A DNA stretch of 64,000 bases from Symplocastrum torsivum CPER-KK1. GTDB taxonomy: Bacteria; Cyanobacteriota; Cyanobacteriia; Cyanobacteriales; Coleofasciculaceae. This document shows positions 17,508 to 26,472 of this stretch, in pieces; position 1 is the first letter of the stretch, and every line of letters starts with the position of its first letter. The notes under the pieces were generated by a model. The model ran no database searches and was not told the origin of the DNA. It saw nothing but the letters and a program-made list of their open reading frames with translations. Location of the stretch: positions 32,886 to 96,885 of the forward strand of contig JAHHIF010000026.1 of assembly GCA_019358875.1 (NCBI GenBank), read 5' to 3'. The translations under genes and the position numbers were made by a program.

Positions 17508-18188
17508 TTAATTAAGATTAGAAGCCTGCCGTCCACCAAGCCGCTGTTGTTGCTCTGATGGAAGAGTCTTAACAGAAATCGTGGCGTAGGGATTCTGAAG
17601 CTGACCGATAATCATTAATCGGATAAAATCCCCAAGTCCCTCAATCAAGCGGGCGTTGCGTAAGCCACCACAGTCCACAGGAGCAAAGCCAATATCTTCA
17701 GCTAAAGACATTACCACTTGCCTTGCTTGAGCATCGTCTCCCGCAACAAACACAGAAACGCTATAGTCTTTGAGCGGTGTTGGTGCAAGTTCAAACACTT
17801 CCTGTGCCATTGTGTTAAAGGCTTTGACAACACGGGTCTTGGGAACTTCTGCGGCTAGCTTCTCCGCTAGGGATTGCACAATTGGTGGGTAGGCGAATCC
17901 TTCTGGAACATCAAAATTATTGCAGTCAATAAGAATTTTTCCCGACAGAACTTCGGTTGAGGATAAGACTTCGGCGGGATTCATGCCCCGGACGGTGTAC
18001 AGCAGTACGTCTCCAAATGCGGCTGCCTCATCATTCGTGCCTCCTGTTGTGCTATGTCCTACAACTTCAGCTATTGCTTTTCCTTTCTCCGCATCACGAG
18101 TACCAAAAAACACCTCATGCCCTTGCTCAGCCCACAAAATGCCGAGGGAACGACCCATATTGCCACTGCCGATAATGCCGATTTTCAT
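17508..18188 (-). CDS. NADPH-dependent F420 reductase-like NAD(P)-binding protein
   Basis: A 226-residue protein starting MKIGIIGSGNMGRSLGILWAEQGHEV, the Rossmann fold of the F420-oxidoreductase/ProC-like group, with FGTRD at the phosphate end suggesting NADPH. The segment NTMAQEVF and DCGGLRNARLIEGLG match family members annotated as F420H2:NADP+ oxidoreductase-like. Cyanobacteria use F420 only in part, so the substrate is unclear. ATG with AAGG ten nt upstream; a longer frame to 18218 is less likely. Confidence 0.8.
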   Translation of the reverse strand: MKIGIIGSGNMGRSLGILWAEQGHEVFFGTRDAEKGKAIAEVVGHSTTGGTNDEAAAFGDVLLYTVRGMNPAEVLSSTEVLSGKILIDCNNFDVPEGFAYPPIVQSLAEKLAAEVPKTRVVKAFNTMAQEVFELAPTPLKDYSVSVFVAGDDAQARQVVMSLAEDIGFAPVDCGGLRNARLIEGLGDFIRLMIIGQLQNPYATISVKTLPSEQQQRLGGRQASNLN

Positions 18189-18347
18189 AGCTTGAGAACC
18201 TTTTTGAAGTGAACGCAAGACTCCCTTACTCTACAACGGTGCATTAGCTTTAGTTTGATAGCGGCACTGTCTAGGTTACGATACCCCGATTGCTCCTCCG
18301 TGTTCTATTGCGCTGACTACAGTTTCAGGCAAATTTTGCAATCAAAA

Positions 18348-18764
18348 TTAAGGTAGCTTGTAGCTGGCAACTCGAATATTCAGTTCCCCCTCTCGTGGAT
18401 CGCGGCTAAACACAAAAGCACCTTCCTCCTTTTCTCCACTGGCGAGAAAATCTATTTGCTGTTCGCCGGATTCCTCGACTTCTCCGTTAATGCTGAGTTC
18501 AGCAATTACCTGGACTGACTCTGCTGTCTCACCGCCAGTGTTGGTGATTGAAAAAGGAACATAATACTGTCCTGGTACTTCACGAATTTCAGGATTAGGT
18601 GTCACAGATAGAACAGGCGGTCGATTCTGCTGAGTAACCCACTTGTAAATGATCAATCCAACAATTGCAGCCAGAATGAGCAAAGCAATACTAAATGTTG
18701 TCCATTCAGCAGGCGATCGCTCCAGCTTTTGTTTAACTTGTGGAGAAGAATCAGTGTCATTCAT
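18348..18764 (-). CDS. TIGR02588 family protein
   Basis: A 138-residue protein with a cytoplasmic N-terminus, one membrane helix (about residues 24-46, TTFSIALLILAAIVGLIIYKW) and a periplasmic beta-sandwich-like domain (VPFSITNTGGETAESVQVIAEL). It matches the pattern of TIGR02588, a family of unknown function. Its ATG overlaps the stop of the upstream gene as ATGA, which indicates coupled translation. It forms a fixed pair with the TIGR02587 membrane protein; together they may form a small membrane complex. Confidence 0.8.
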   Translation of the reverse strand: MNDTDSSPQVKQKLERSPAEWTTFSIALLILAAIVGLIIYKWVTQQNRPPVLSVTPNPEIREVPGQYYVPFSITNTGGETAESVQVIAELSINGEVEESGEQQIDFLASGEKEEGAFVFSRDPREGELNIRVASYKLP

Positions 18765-19663
18765 AGCGCAATGCGTCCTGCTGCGCCGCCAATACTTGCT
18801 GGTAATCCCAATAATACTGTGTGACTTAACCACAGTGTCCACGGGTCATCAATCGTTAATCGGTTGAAAAAAAATAACATAAATGCCGCCGCAAAAAGTG
18901 ATACAAGATAAGATGCGACAGTTTCACTGATTGGACGCTGAAAGATCCCTTGCTGCTGTCGGCGCTTTTTCTGAGTGGTAAAGCCAGCTTGGAAGACAAT
19001 GCCGTAGGAAATGATCAGTGATGCCACAATAATCGCCAAAAGCCACAGGGGCGATGCTGATGCATTAAGCATGGGGATTTCGTCAGTCGGCGCAATGTTG
19101 AAGGCAATGATTGTTGCACCAATTAAAGTTGCCCCAATGTCGGCGAGAGTTGCGTTTATCTCTTGTTTGTCTGCTTTTTTCTTCTGTTTAGCTTTGTTAT
19201 CGGAGTCTGCACTATTAGTAGATGACCAGCGATCACCACTTAGAAATGCACGGGATAACGCTGCGCCTAGTGCAAAAGGAACACTCTCTAGGATTAACTT
19301 ACCCAGTGCTTCTTCCAATGGCGTTCCCACTCGAATTTCACCCAAGAGAAACAGCATGAAAGTAGCACAAGCAATACCAATAGCTAGCACTTCAACGCTA
19401 TCCATACAAGTATCGAGGAAGTGCATACTTTGAGTTTTGCGAAAGCCTTCCGTACGATTGAGTAGGAAAACAACGGCAAAGGTAGCAGCAAGAATAGCCA
19501 GCATCACAGGTGGAGGGGTCTGAGAACCAATCCACCAAACTTCCATTGTGTAGATTAGTGGAATGCCAAATAAGAAACCACCTGAAGCACCACGAATCAT
19601 GTCGTCAATTTGATTTGACCACGATTGCGAATATTGACGTTTTTTTTGAGTGCGTTTTGCCAT
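18761..19663 (-). CDS. TIGR02587 family integral membrane protein
   Basis: A 300-residue membrane protein with about seven helices, a basic N-terminus (MAKRTQKKRQY), and a charged cytoplasmic loop (NKAKQKKKADKQE). It fits the uncharacterised TIGR02587 family (GGFLFGIPLIYTMEVWWIG at the start, GLPASIGGAAGRIAL at the end). No known catalytic motif. It is the first gene of the TIGR02587-TIGR02588 pair. Function unknown. Confidence 0.82.
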   Translation of the reverse strand: MAKRTQKKRQYSQSWSNQIDDMIRGASGGFLFGIPLIYTMEVWWIGSQTPPPVMLAILAATFAVVFLLNRTEGFRKTQSMHFLDTCMDSVEVLAIGIACATFMLFLLGEIRVGTPLEEALGKLILESVPFALGAALSRAFLSGDRWSSTNSADSDNKAKQKKKADKQEINATLADIGATLIGATIIAFNIAPTDEIPMLNASASPLWLLAIIVASLIISYGIVFQAGFTTQKKRRQQQGIFQRPISETVASYLVSLFAAAFMLFFFNRLTIDDPWTLWLSHTVLLGLPASIGGAAGRIAL

Positions 19664-19844
19664 GAATGGGATATTAACCTTGATGCAGTCGCATTAATGC
19701 TTTGACAGGATAAAATCATCAGACGAGACAGTTCTTGCTTGCTACGATGTATCATTCTATACATAAAATCTTATCAAACCTTGCAAATTTGATAGCTCTC
19801 TCTACATATAGAGTTATTAACTGTTTTCATTCCTAAGTCGCGCA

Positions 19845-21395
19845 ATGCGCTATTTACTACTAGCTGCAATTCGTAAAAGTCCTATCTTTTTATTAATTTT
19901 TTTTAATGCCCTATTTACATCTCGACTGGCAGCGATCGCATTTGAAGAACCGTCAAGTTCCCAATCTGTTCTCTCGGCATTCCCTAACAAAGAGAATCCG
20001 TCCTCTGGATCTCTGTGTCCCGCACAATTAGGATCTGCTATTGAAGCTGTAATCAACCGTCCCCAGTTAGGTCGTACTCGCTGGGGAATTTCGATTGAGC
20101 CATTATCGCAAAATGCGATCGCTCACAGTTTAAGTGTTAACCAAGACAATGCCCTCTATCGTCGTGAGGCAGAACACTACTTTATCCCTGCCTCAAATGT
20201 TAAGTTACTGACAACGGCGGCGGCTTTACTTCAATTAGGCTCCGACTTTCGGATTCGGACATCTATTTATTCGGCTGGTGTAGGTTCCTTGCGGGTAGTG
20301 GGACGAGGCGACCCCAGCCTCACAGATGTACAGTTAAGAGAATTGGCACAACAGCTAAAACGACAGGGTGTTCGTAACGTGCAGCAGTTGATTGTCGATG
20401 ATGGTTACTTTCAAGGAGATGCGATTAATCTCACCTGGGAGTGGGAAGATGTTCAAGCAGACTATGGAACAGCAGTAAATAGCCTGATTTTGAATCAAAA
20501 TGCGGCAGAATTGACCTTATCCCCTCAACAGGTTGGTCAACCACTGGAGTTAAGGTGGACAGATGCGATCGCAGCAAGGCAATGGCACATTGAAAATCAG
20601 TCAGTAACAGCTACATCCGCTGCACCAAGCACAGTGGAGGTGACTGGTGTTTTGGGTCAACCCTTGTTGCAGATTAGAGGACAGTTAGCCGTTGATGCGG
20701 AGCCAGAATCCTTCTATCTAGCGATTCTTGACCCGGCTAAGTACTTCTTGCAGCATTTCCAGCGCGTACTGCTGGAAGAGGGAATCCCTGTAGCAAGCAC
20801 TGTGGTATCCAAGACAAGTACAACGGGTGAGCAGGAATTAGCCGCTATTGAATCTGCACCATTATCCGTTTTGCTAGTAGAGACAAATCAGCAGAGTAAC
20901 AATCTTTACGCAGAAGTGCTGTTGCGTACACTTCAGATATCAAATGATACTCAGGCGAACAAAGATTCGGTTGAAATAGGACTGAATGAGGTCAAGGAAG
21001 CCTTAACAACTTTAGGAGTTAATCCAGAAAGCTATGTTTTAGTTGATGGTTCGGGACTATCCCGCCGAAACTTAGTGAGTCCAGATGCGATCGTCCAAAC
21101 CCTCAAACTCATGGCACAAACACCGCAAGCGGCAGTATACCGAGAATCTCTCCCTGTTGCTGGTGTGAGTGGTACACTCCGCCGTCGCTTCCTAAATACC
21201 ACGGCACAAGGTAATCTTCAAGCAAAGACTGGTACATTAACTGGTGCATCAGCGTTATCCGGATATCTGGATGTTCCTGGCTATCAACCCTTGGTGTTCA
21301 GCATCATGGTGAATCAATCTGACCAAACTGTCGCTAGTCTGCGCGAAGCCATTGATGAAATTGTTCTGTTACTCACTCGCCTACGTTCTTGTTGA
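19845..21395 (+). CDS. dacB: D-alanyl-D-alanine carboxypeptidase/endopeptidase (PBP4, DacB)
   Basis: A 516-residue class C low-molecular-weight penicillin-binding protein. An N-terminal export segment (LLLAAIRKSPIFLLIFFNAL) is followed by active-site SxxK in ASNVK (S117, K120), the SNN motif in QQSNNLYAE, and KTGT in AKTGTLTG. It cuts D-Ala-D-Ala and cross-link bonds in periplasmic peptidoglycan. The ATG lacks a strong ribosome site. No partner genes nearby. Confidence 0.93.
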   Translation: MRYLLLAAIRKSPIFLLIFFNALFTSRLAAIAFEEPSSSQSVLSAFPNKENPSSGSLCPAQLGSAIEAVINRPQLGRTRWGISIEPLSQNAIAHSLSVNQDNALYRREAEHYFIPASNVKLLTTAAALLQLGSDFRIRTSIYSAGVGSLRVVGRGDPSLTDVQLRELAQQLKRQGVRNVQQLIVDDGYFQGDAINLTWEWEDVQADYGTAVNSLILNQNAAELTLSPQQVGQPLELRWTDAIAARQWHIENQSVTATSAAPSTVEVTGVLGQPLLQIRGQLAVDAEPESFYLAILDPAKYFLQHFQRVLLEEGIPVASTVVSKTSTTGEQELAAIESAPLSVLLVETNQQSNNLYAEVLLRTLQISNDTQANKDSVEIGLNEVKEALTTLGVNPESYVLVDGSGLSRRNLVSPDAIVQTLKLMAQTPQAAVYRESLPVAGVSGTLRRRFLNTTAQGNLQAKTGTLTGASALSGYLDVPGYQPLVFSIMVNQSDQTVASLREAIDEIVLLLTRLRSC

Positions 21396-21689
21396 ACGTT
21401 TCGTTTCTACTAATACCAATTGGTTTAAAAATGACACGTCATTACAGAGCTTGAGAAGTTGCTAGAGGACGAGCAAAGTGGGATGCTCCCGAATGCGATC
21501 TGCTTGCAGCAGCGCTTCGCTATCGCAGATCAACTAGTGGCGTTGAGAGTACCGAAGCAAGATATCGTACTGGCATATCATGCACCTCATGTGAGACAGT
21601 ACACAGAGTTTGCAGTGGGCTGAAGTCAAGTCATTCTGTAGTAGCCAGCATACTAATTGATAGGGCTGTTAAACCACAACTCCAGCGAA

Positions 21690-21713
21690 AACCCGGCTCC
21701 TATGAACCGGGTT
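21690..21713 (-). terminator. Rho-independent terminator
   Basis: On the minus strand AACCCGG-10 nt-CCGGGTT followed by TTCG. It fits as the terminator of the small minus-strand ORF at 21791-21934. Between 21396 and 21660 there is no gene, only a repeat with arms GATCTGC/GCAGATC near 21498-21530. Confidence 0.55.
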
Positions 21714-21790
21714 GTTCTGCAATTGCTAACCTCAATTTCTTCGTCTCCTCACATCAAGCGGTTTTCAACCACTCTTCGGGTTTCTATCAT

Positions 21791-21934
21791 CTAGCGCCCA
21801 CTGCCGCGATTGTCATCTTCTTTAGTAAACTCAGCAGCAATATAGCTGAGTAAGTGGTGAGAGAACATGACAAAGCTTTCACTCAAATTCCCTAAATAGG
21901 ATTGCAGTGAAAATACGGTCATGTAGTTGCACAT
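21791..21934 (-). CDS. Small conserved-looking protein of 47 residues
   Basis: An ORF below the usual length cutoff, starting MCNYMTVFSLQSYLGNLSES and ending FTKEDDNRGSGR. The ATG has GGAG eight nt upstream, and a terminator stem-loop follows about 80 bp after the stop. The protein has one amphipathic helix (residues 6-35) and a charged tail; I do not recognise the family. It is read divergently from miaB with about 170 bp between. Ribosome site, codon use and terminator argue that it is real, but there is no independent proof. Confidence 0.6.
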   Translation of the reverse strand: MCNYMTVFSLQSYLGNLSESFVMFSHHLLSYIAAEFTKEDDNRGSGR

Positions 21935-22101
21935 ACGTAGATCTCCATTTCAGAGTTTCCTCTGCGTTATTCAGCGAAAAGACACAACATCAGGACAAAC
22001 TCAAAAATTCAATCCGTCCCGTACAGCCCAACAACTAGGAAAATCTATAATTGATAAGGGTTTGCTGAAAGTAGACCTTGCGAAATTATCCAGAGCTTGT
22101 T

Positions 22102-23463
22102 ATGACCTCTCCTCGCCGCTACCACATCACCACCTTTGGCTGCCAGATGAACAAAGCCGACTCCGAACGCATGGCTGGCATTTTGGAAGATATGGGCTTT
22201 GAGTGGTCAGAAGACCCTAACGAGGCAAATCTACTCCTCTACAACACCTGCACAATTCGGGATAACGCTGAGCAAAAGGTTTATTCCTACTTAGGCAGAC
22301 AGGCTCATCGCAAGCACCAACAACCCGACCTCACGCTTGTTGTTACTGGGTGTGTTGCTCAGCAGGAGGGAGAAGCCTTGCTGCGGCGGGTGCCAGAACT
22401 TGACTTGGTCATGGGGCCACAACACGCCAATCGTCTCCAAGATTTGCTGGAGCAGGTATTTGATGGCAACCAGATTGTTGCAACAGAACCAATTCAGATT
22501 GTTGAAGACATCACTAAACCTCGCCGCGATAGCAAAGTGACGGCTTGGGTGAATGTCATCTACGGCTGCAATGAGCGTTGTACTTACTGTGTCGTTCCCA
22601 ATGTCCGAGGCGTTGAGCAATCGCGATCACCAGAAGCGATTCGTGCTGAAATGGAGCAACTGGGACAACAGGGGTATAAGGAAGTAACACTACTTGGACA
22701 AAATATTGATGCCTACGGACGTGACCTTCCGGGTGTTACCGAGTCCGGGCGGCACCAGCACACCTTGACAGATTTGCTTTATTATGTCCACGATGTGCCA
22801 GGGATAGAACGCCTCCGCTTTGCGACCAGTCACCCCCGCTACTTCACCGAACGCCTGATTCGTGCTTGTGCAGAATTACCGAAGGTATGTGAGCATTTCC
22901 ACATCCCCTTCCAATCGGGAGATAACGAGATACTTAAGGCAATGTCACGGGGATACACTCATGAGAAATATCGCCGCATCATCGACAAGATTCGTCAGTA
23001 TATGCCCGATGCTTCGATTAGTGCAGATGCGATTGTCGGCTTCCCCGGAGAAACGGAAGAACAGTTTGAGAATACGCTAAAGCTAGTAGAGGATATTGGC
23101 TTTGACTTGCTAAATACGGCAGCTTATTCGCCCCGTCCTGGCACACCAGCCGCAGTATGGGACAATCAGCTTAGTGAGGAAATAAAAAGCGATCGCCTTC
23201 AGCGTCTCAACCATTTAGTATCAACGAAAGCCGCTCAAGCCTCACAACGTTATCTTGGTCGTGTTGAAGAAGTCCTAGTTGAAGACCAAAATCCCAAAGA
23301 CCCGACTCAAGTAATGGGACGCACAAGAGGCAACCGCCTCACCTTCTTTAGGGGAGATATTGAGGAATTAAAGGGTAAATTGGTCAACGGCAAAATTACT
23401 CAGGCGCGTGCCTTTAGCTTAACGGGTGAACGAGTAGACATACTTATCCCTACAGGCGGCTAG
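22102..23463 (+). CDS. miaB: tRNA-2-methylthio-N6-dimethylallyladenosine synthase MiaB
   Basis: A 453-residue radical-SAM methylthiotransferase. The N-terminal domain has the three auxiliary-cluster cysteines (GCQMNK, NTCTIR, GCVAQ), the radical-SAM domain has CNERCTYC, and a TRAM RNA-binding domain closes the protein (EVLVEDQNPKDPTQVMGRTRGNRLTFF). It adds a methylthio group to i6A37 of tRNAs. The ATG at 22102 gives the usual N-terminus MTSPRRYHITTFGCQMNK; a TTG at 22078 is upstream in frame but unlikely. Stands alone. Confidence 0.97.
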   Translation: MTSPRRYHITTFGCQMNKADSERMAGILEDMGFEWSEDPNEANLLLYNTCTIRDNAEQKVYSYLGRQAHRKHQQPDLTLVVTGCVAQQEGEALLRRVPELDLVMGPQHANRLQDLLEQVFDGNQIVATEPIQIVEDITKPRRDSKVTAWVNVIYGCNERCTYCVVPNVRGVEQSRSPEAIRAEMEQLGQQGYKEVTLLGQNIDAYGRDLPGVTESGRHQHTLTDLLYYVHDVPGIERLRFATSHPRYFTERLIRACAELPKVCEHFHIPFQSGDNEILKAMSRGYTHEKYRRIIDKIRQYMPDASISADAIVGFPGETEEQFENTLKLVEDIGFDLLNTAAYSPRPGTPAAVWDNQLSEEIKSDRLQRLNHLVSTKAAQASQRYLGRVEEVLVEDQNPKDPTQVMGRTRGNRLTFFRGDIEELKGKLVNGKITQARAFSLTGERVDILIPTGG

Positions 23464-23614
23464 ACATTAAAAGCGAAGTGGAGATACTGAGTTTCCCTCC
23501 CTAATTCATCATTTCCTCCCGATGATCGCCTCGATTTGGATACCTCCTCTTTGAGAGAAGATTCCAGGCGGCGCAATCAGCAGCCCAGTTGCGAAAAATC
23601 CGGTAAATTTGCTT

Positions 23615-23767
23615 TCAGGCAGCTGGACATCGTTCTGTCTCATGCGCCTTTTGCAAAGCTCGCACGTCTGCTTCCAAAGCCTGTGAATATTTCTGAAAAA
23701 TGGCTTCTAAGAAAGCTAAAGTGTTCTTGGGGTGCTTGCATGGATGTTTAGGAACTGGGACAGAGCC
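23615..23767 (-). pseudogene. Possible gene remnant (51-codon open stretch)
   Basis: On the minus strand a frame without start codon reads a helix-like tail (NTLAFLEAIFQKYSQALEAD, then VRALQKAHE) up to a TGA at 23615. It looks like the C-terminal end of a helical protein whose 5' part is lost. No family recognised. The rest of the 590-base gap between miaB and the EamA gene holds nothing I can name. Confidence 0.3.
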
Positions 23768-24057
23768 TTAAGTGAATGAAGACTAAACGCTGGAGTGCTT
23801 GAATATTACTATCAATACATTCATCCCGCACTGCCACACTCACCAAAAACTCAGATTGCTAGCAGTTTACTTTCTCCCTCGAATACAATAGCGGCAATAC
23901 CTCCCCAGCCTGAAAACTTTTAAGACAAGGAACAGCAGATGTTTAAGATAAAGAATCTGCTTTTAGAGAAAACAAAAAACGCAACATACCTGGAAAGATA
24001 GACAAGACACTCAATTAGTTCAACCAGGTTATTTTCTGCCAATAGAGGTTAAACGCA

Positions 24058-25878
24058 ATGGGGCAACGGGACTTGCAACCGGAAAACTTTGGAGCCAGTG
24101 ATCCACAGGGAGCAGAAGCTCTTTTGAGATCCATGACTCAGGATATTGAGAACCTGCGGCAAAATCTTGTTGCCCAGCTATCTCAAGATGTTGAGCGACT
24201 CCAAAGAGAAAAAGCCCAGTTGATTGACGATATCGAAAGGCTACAAACCCAGCGTCAGCAGCAAATTGTCCAACAACAACAATTAGTCCAGCAAATCACT
24301 CCGGCTCTAGCAAACCAGCTCCAAGAACTACTAAGAGAGCGGCTCAATCAACTACCAGTTCCCCCATCAGTCTCTGATAGAGGCAGTGCGCCCCTCGACG
24401 GCTCTGGAGGAGTAGGGGAAAGACAAGGCTCTATGCCGTTGCCAAGAGATACGGCTGTCAATGATTACAACGAAAATGCTTATCGGCTCATTGCCTCTTT
24501 AGATTCCACCCTGAGAACGACGTTCAAAACGTTGCAACAAGACCTCAGCAGCTATCAAAGCTCTCTTTCTCAGCAGTTGGGTCATATGTACAGCCTAGAG
24601 CAGCAAGGAGAGGCGATTTTAGAAGCACTTGTGAGTCGGCTCAGAGAAGAAATTCAATCTGAGTCGTTGGTGGCTAAGAATCCTCCGGTTGCACCTCCCA
24701 CAGTACCACCACCTTCGCCCTTACCTCGTTTCGATAGGCAGGAGTATCCAGACAATAATCACAACAACTCCACTGTTGCTTCCTCTTCAACACGACCAGA
24801 GCCAAATGTACCGCTTGTACGAGAGCCAGAGCCGCCTGCCGCTATTCCCAAGCCACCACCTCGCACTCAACCCGCCTCCAAAGTCCAGCTTGGGTTTTTG
24901 CTCGTTCTCCTTTCCTCACTAGCACTCTCGTTTCTCAACATTGTTATTACAGTAATTCTCAACAAGTCACGAATTTTTGGGGTATTTGAACAAGGAGGAT
25001 TTATTTCTCCAAGTGTGGGAAATTCGCTACTCATCCTGTGGCTACGAATGCTAGTTGTGGTACCGCTGATGACGGGTTTGACGACTATTCTTTACCCCAA
25101 TATGTGGCGAGATATCAAGCAGTTTGCTCAGTCGAATGACCAGCCTTTATTTCTCAAAGTCATAGGCAGTGGATTCTTTCTATTTGTGTCCCAAGTACTC
25201 ATCTATATGGCTTTGGGACCGATTTCACCGGGAGTGGCAATTACAATTTTCTTCATCTATCCAATCGTTACCGTGCTGTTGGCTTGGCTGTTATTTGGTG
25301 ATCGCCCTAGCTCATTTCGCAGTACGATTATTGCCTGTGTCTTGCTGGGAGTTGTCCTGATCATGCTTCCAACTGGAGCGGCGAAGCTTTCTGGGTTGGG
25401 GGTTGCGGCGGCGGCTGGTTCTGGGATTGCCTTCGCTATTTACGTCATCCTGACGCAAATGTGTGCAAAAAAGCTACACCCAATTCCGTTTAGTTGGATT
25501 AACTTTGTGATCATTCTGGGCTTCTCTGGTCTTAGCTTGGCAGGACCGTTGCCAGAATCCTGGCGTTTTGAAGTTGACCCGGCGATGTGGCCGAATCTAA
25601 TCATTAGTAGTGTGATTTTAGGGGCGATTACACTGGTTAGCTATCTGTTTAACAACATTGGTATTAGCTTGATTGGTGCGGCGAGAGCATCAATTTTAGG
25701 GGCAACTGGACCCGCGTTAACAGCGCTTTTAGCATTGGTGGTTATTCAAAGAGCATTGCTGCCACTACAAATGTTTGGAATGCTACTGGTTACTCTAGGA
25801 GTCGCTGCCTTGAGTTTTGAGCGATTGCGACAATCGCCTAAAACCCCTCAAACAGCTAGGCAAGCCCAAGCTAAATAA
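24058..25878 (+). CDS. EamA/DMT-family transporter with N-terminal coiled coil
   Basis: A 606-residue protein in three parts. Residues 15-95 form a Gln-rich coiled coil (DIENLRQNLVAQLSQDVERL onward), about 130-205 a second helical stretch, and 205-285 a Pro/Ser-rich linker. From residue 287 on come ten hydrophobic helices with two EamA repeats (for example GPISPGVAITIFFIYPIVTV and GAARASILGATGPALTALL). EamA proteins of the drug/metabolite transporter superfamily export small metabolites or amino acids across the inner membrane. The soluble front is unusual and may mediate oligomerisation or bind a partner. ATG with GAGG nine nt upstream. Substrate unknown. Confidence 0.85.
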   Translation: MGQRDLQPENFGASDPQGAEALLRSMTQDIENLRQNLVAQLSQDVERLQREKAQLIDDIERLQTQRQQQIVQQQQLVQQITPALANQLQELLRERLNQLPVPPSVSDRGSAPLDGSGGVGERQGSMPLPRDTAVNDYNENAYRLIASLDSTLRTTFKTLQQDLSSYQSSLSQQLGHMYSLEQQGEAILEALVSRLREEIQSESLVAKNPPVAPPTVPPPSPLPRFDRQEYPDNNHNNSTVASSSTRPEPNVPLVREPEPPAAIPKPPPRTQPASKVQLGFLLVLLSSLALSFLNIVITVILNKSRIFGVFEQGGFISPSVGNSLLILWLRMLVVVPLMTGLTTILYPNMWRDIKQFAQSNDQPLFLKVIGSGFFLFVSQVLIYMALGPISPGVAITIFFIYPIVTVLLAWLLFGDRPSSFRSTIIACVLLGVVLIMLPTGAAKLSGLGVAAAAGSGIAFAIYVILTQMCAKKLHPIPFSWINFVIILGFSGLSLAGPLPESWRFEVDPAMWPNLIISSVILGAITLVSYLFNNIGISLIGAARASILGATGPALTALLALVVIQRALLPLQMFGMLLVTLGVAALSFERLRQSPKTPQTARQAQAK

Positions 25879-26066
25879 TTGGGTACACATTGAATCGGCA
25901 ATATCAACTTCTGGCAGAAGGGGCAAGGTAATTCTATATCTACCTTTCCCTTTTGGCTTAATTACATAGGCACGTCACAAGATACGCAAGGTTGAAAAAT
26001 GCGATCGCTTTCGTGGCTACCCAGTAATCACACATTTATTGGCAACATTATTCATCTTGATCTGGC

Positions 26067-26113
26067 TTGACATTTAAGTAAATGCTTAACTATTATAAAA
26101 ACAGTTAAGCATT
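26067..26113 (+). promoter_or_regulatory. Promoter with overlapping operator of the arsR-type gene
   Basis: TTGACA (26067-26072) and TATTAT (26091-26096) with an 18-bp spacer form a near-consensus sigma-70 promoter. A perfect 11-bp inverted repeat AATGCTTAACT (26081-26091) / AGTTAAGCATT (26103-26113) overlaps the -10, and a third half-site TTAAG/CTTAA set lies on both flanks. Binding of the ArsR-type regulator here would block its own operon. Confidence 0.7.
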
Positions 26114-26136
26114 CGCTTAAATATTGAGTTGAACTG

Positions 26137-26472
26137 TTGAGTAGACCTGCTGCCAGTACTGATATATTTCAAGCGATCGCAGATCCAACGCGACGCGCCT
26201 TATTAGATCGACTTCGTGACGGTGAACAACCTGTCAAGCAGTTGGCAGAACCCTTTGAAATGTCATTGCCAGCCATCTCTCAGCACTTGCAAATACTGTG
26301 TGAAGCTGGCTTGGTGTCTCAACGCAAAGCAGGACGACAGCGCCTCTATCGCCTGAACCCTGAACCTCTAAGGGAAGTGTCTGACTGGCTTATCCATTAC
26401 GAGCAATTCTGGCAAGAGAGATTAGATGCTCTTGGCAACTATTTGGAGGAAAATCCATGCTCCGAGACGTAA
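26137..26472 (+). CDS. ArsR-family transcriptional regulator
   Basis: A 111-residue winged-helix regulator: IFQAIADPTRRALLDRLRDG, then VKQLAEPFEMSLPAISQHLQIL with the recognition helix and the wing GRQRLYRLNPEPL. No metal-binding ELCVCDL-type cysteine motif is seen, and together with the SRPBCC partner it belongs to the ArsR-SRPBCC pairs rather than metal sensors. The start codon is a TTG and no strong ribosome site is seen. It overlaps the next gene by 16 bp. Likely represses its own operon through the dyad at 26081-26113. Confidence 0.88.
   Translation: MSRPAASTDIFQAIADPTRRALLDRLRDGEQPVKQLAEPFEMSLPAISQHLQILCEAGLVSQRKAGRQRLYRLNPEPLREVSDWLIHYEQFWQERLDALGNYLEENPCSET

Noticed and set aside
23536..23751. 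71-codon plus-strand ORF between miaB and the EamA gene
   Set aside because: No start signal and no recognisable protein pattern; the opposite strand looks more protein-like.
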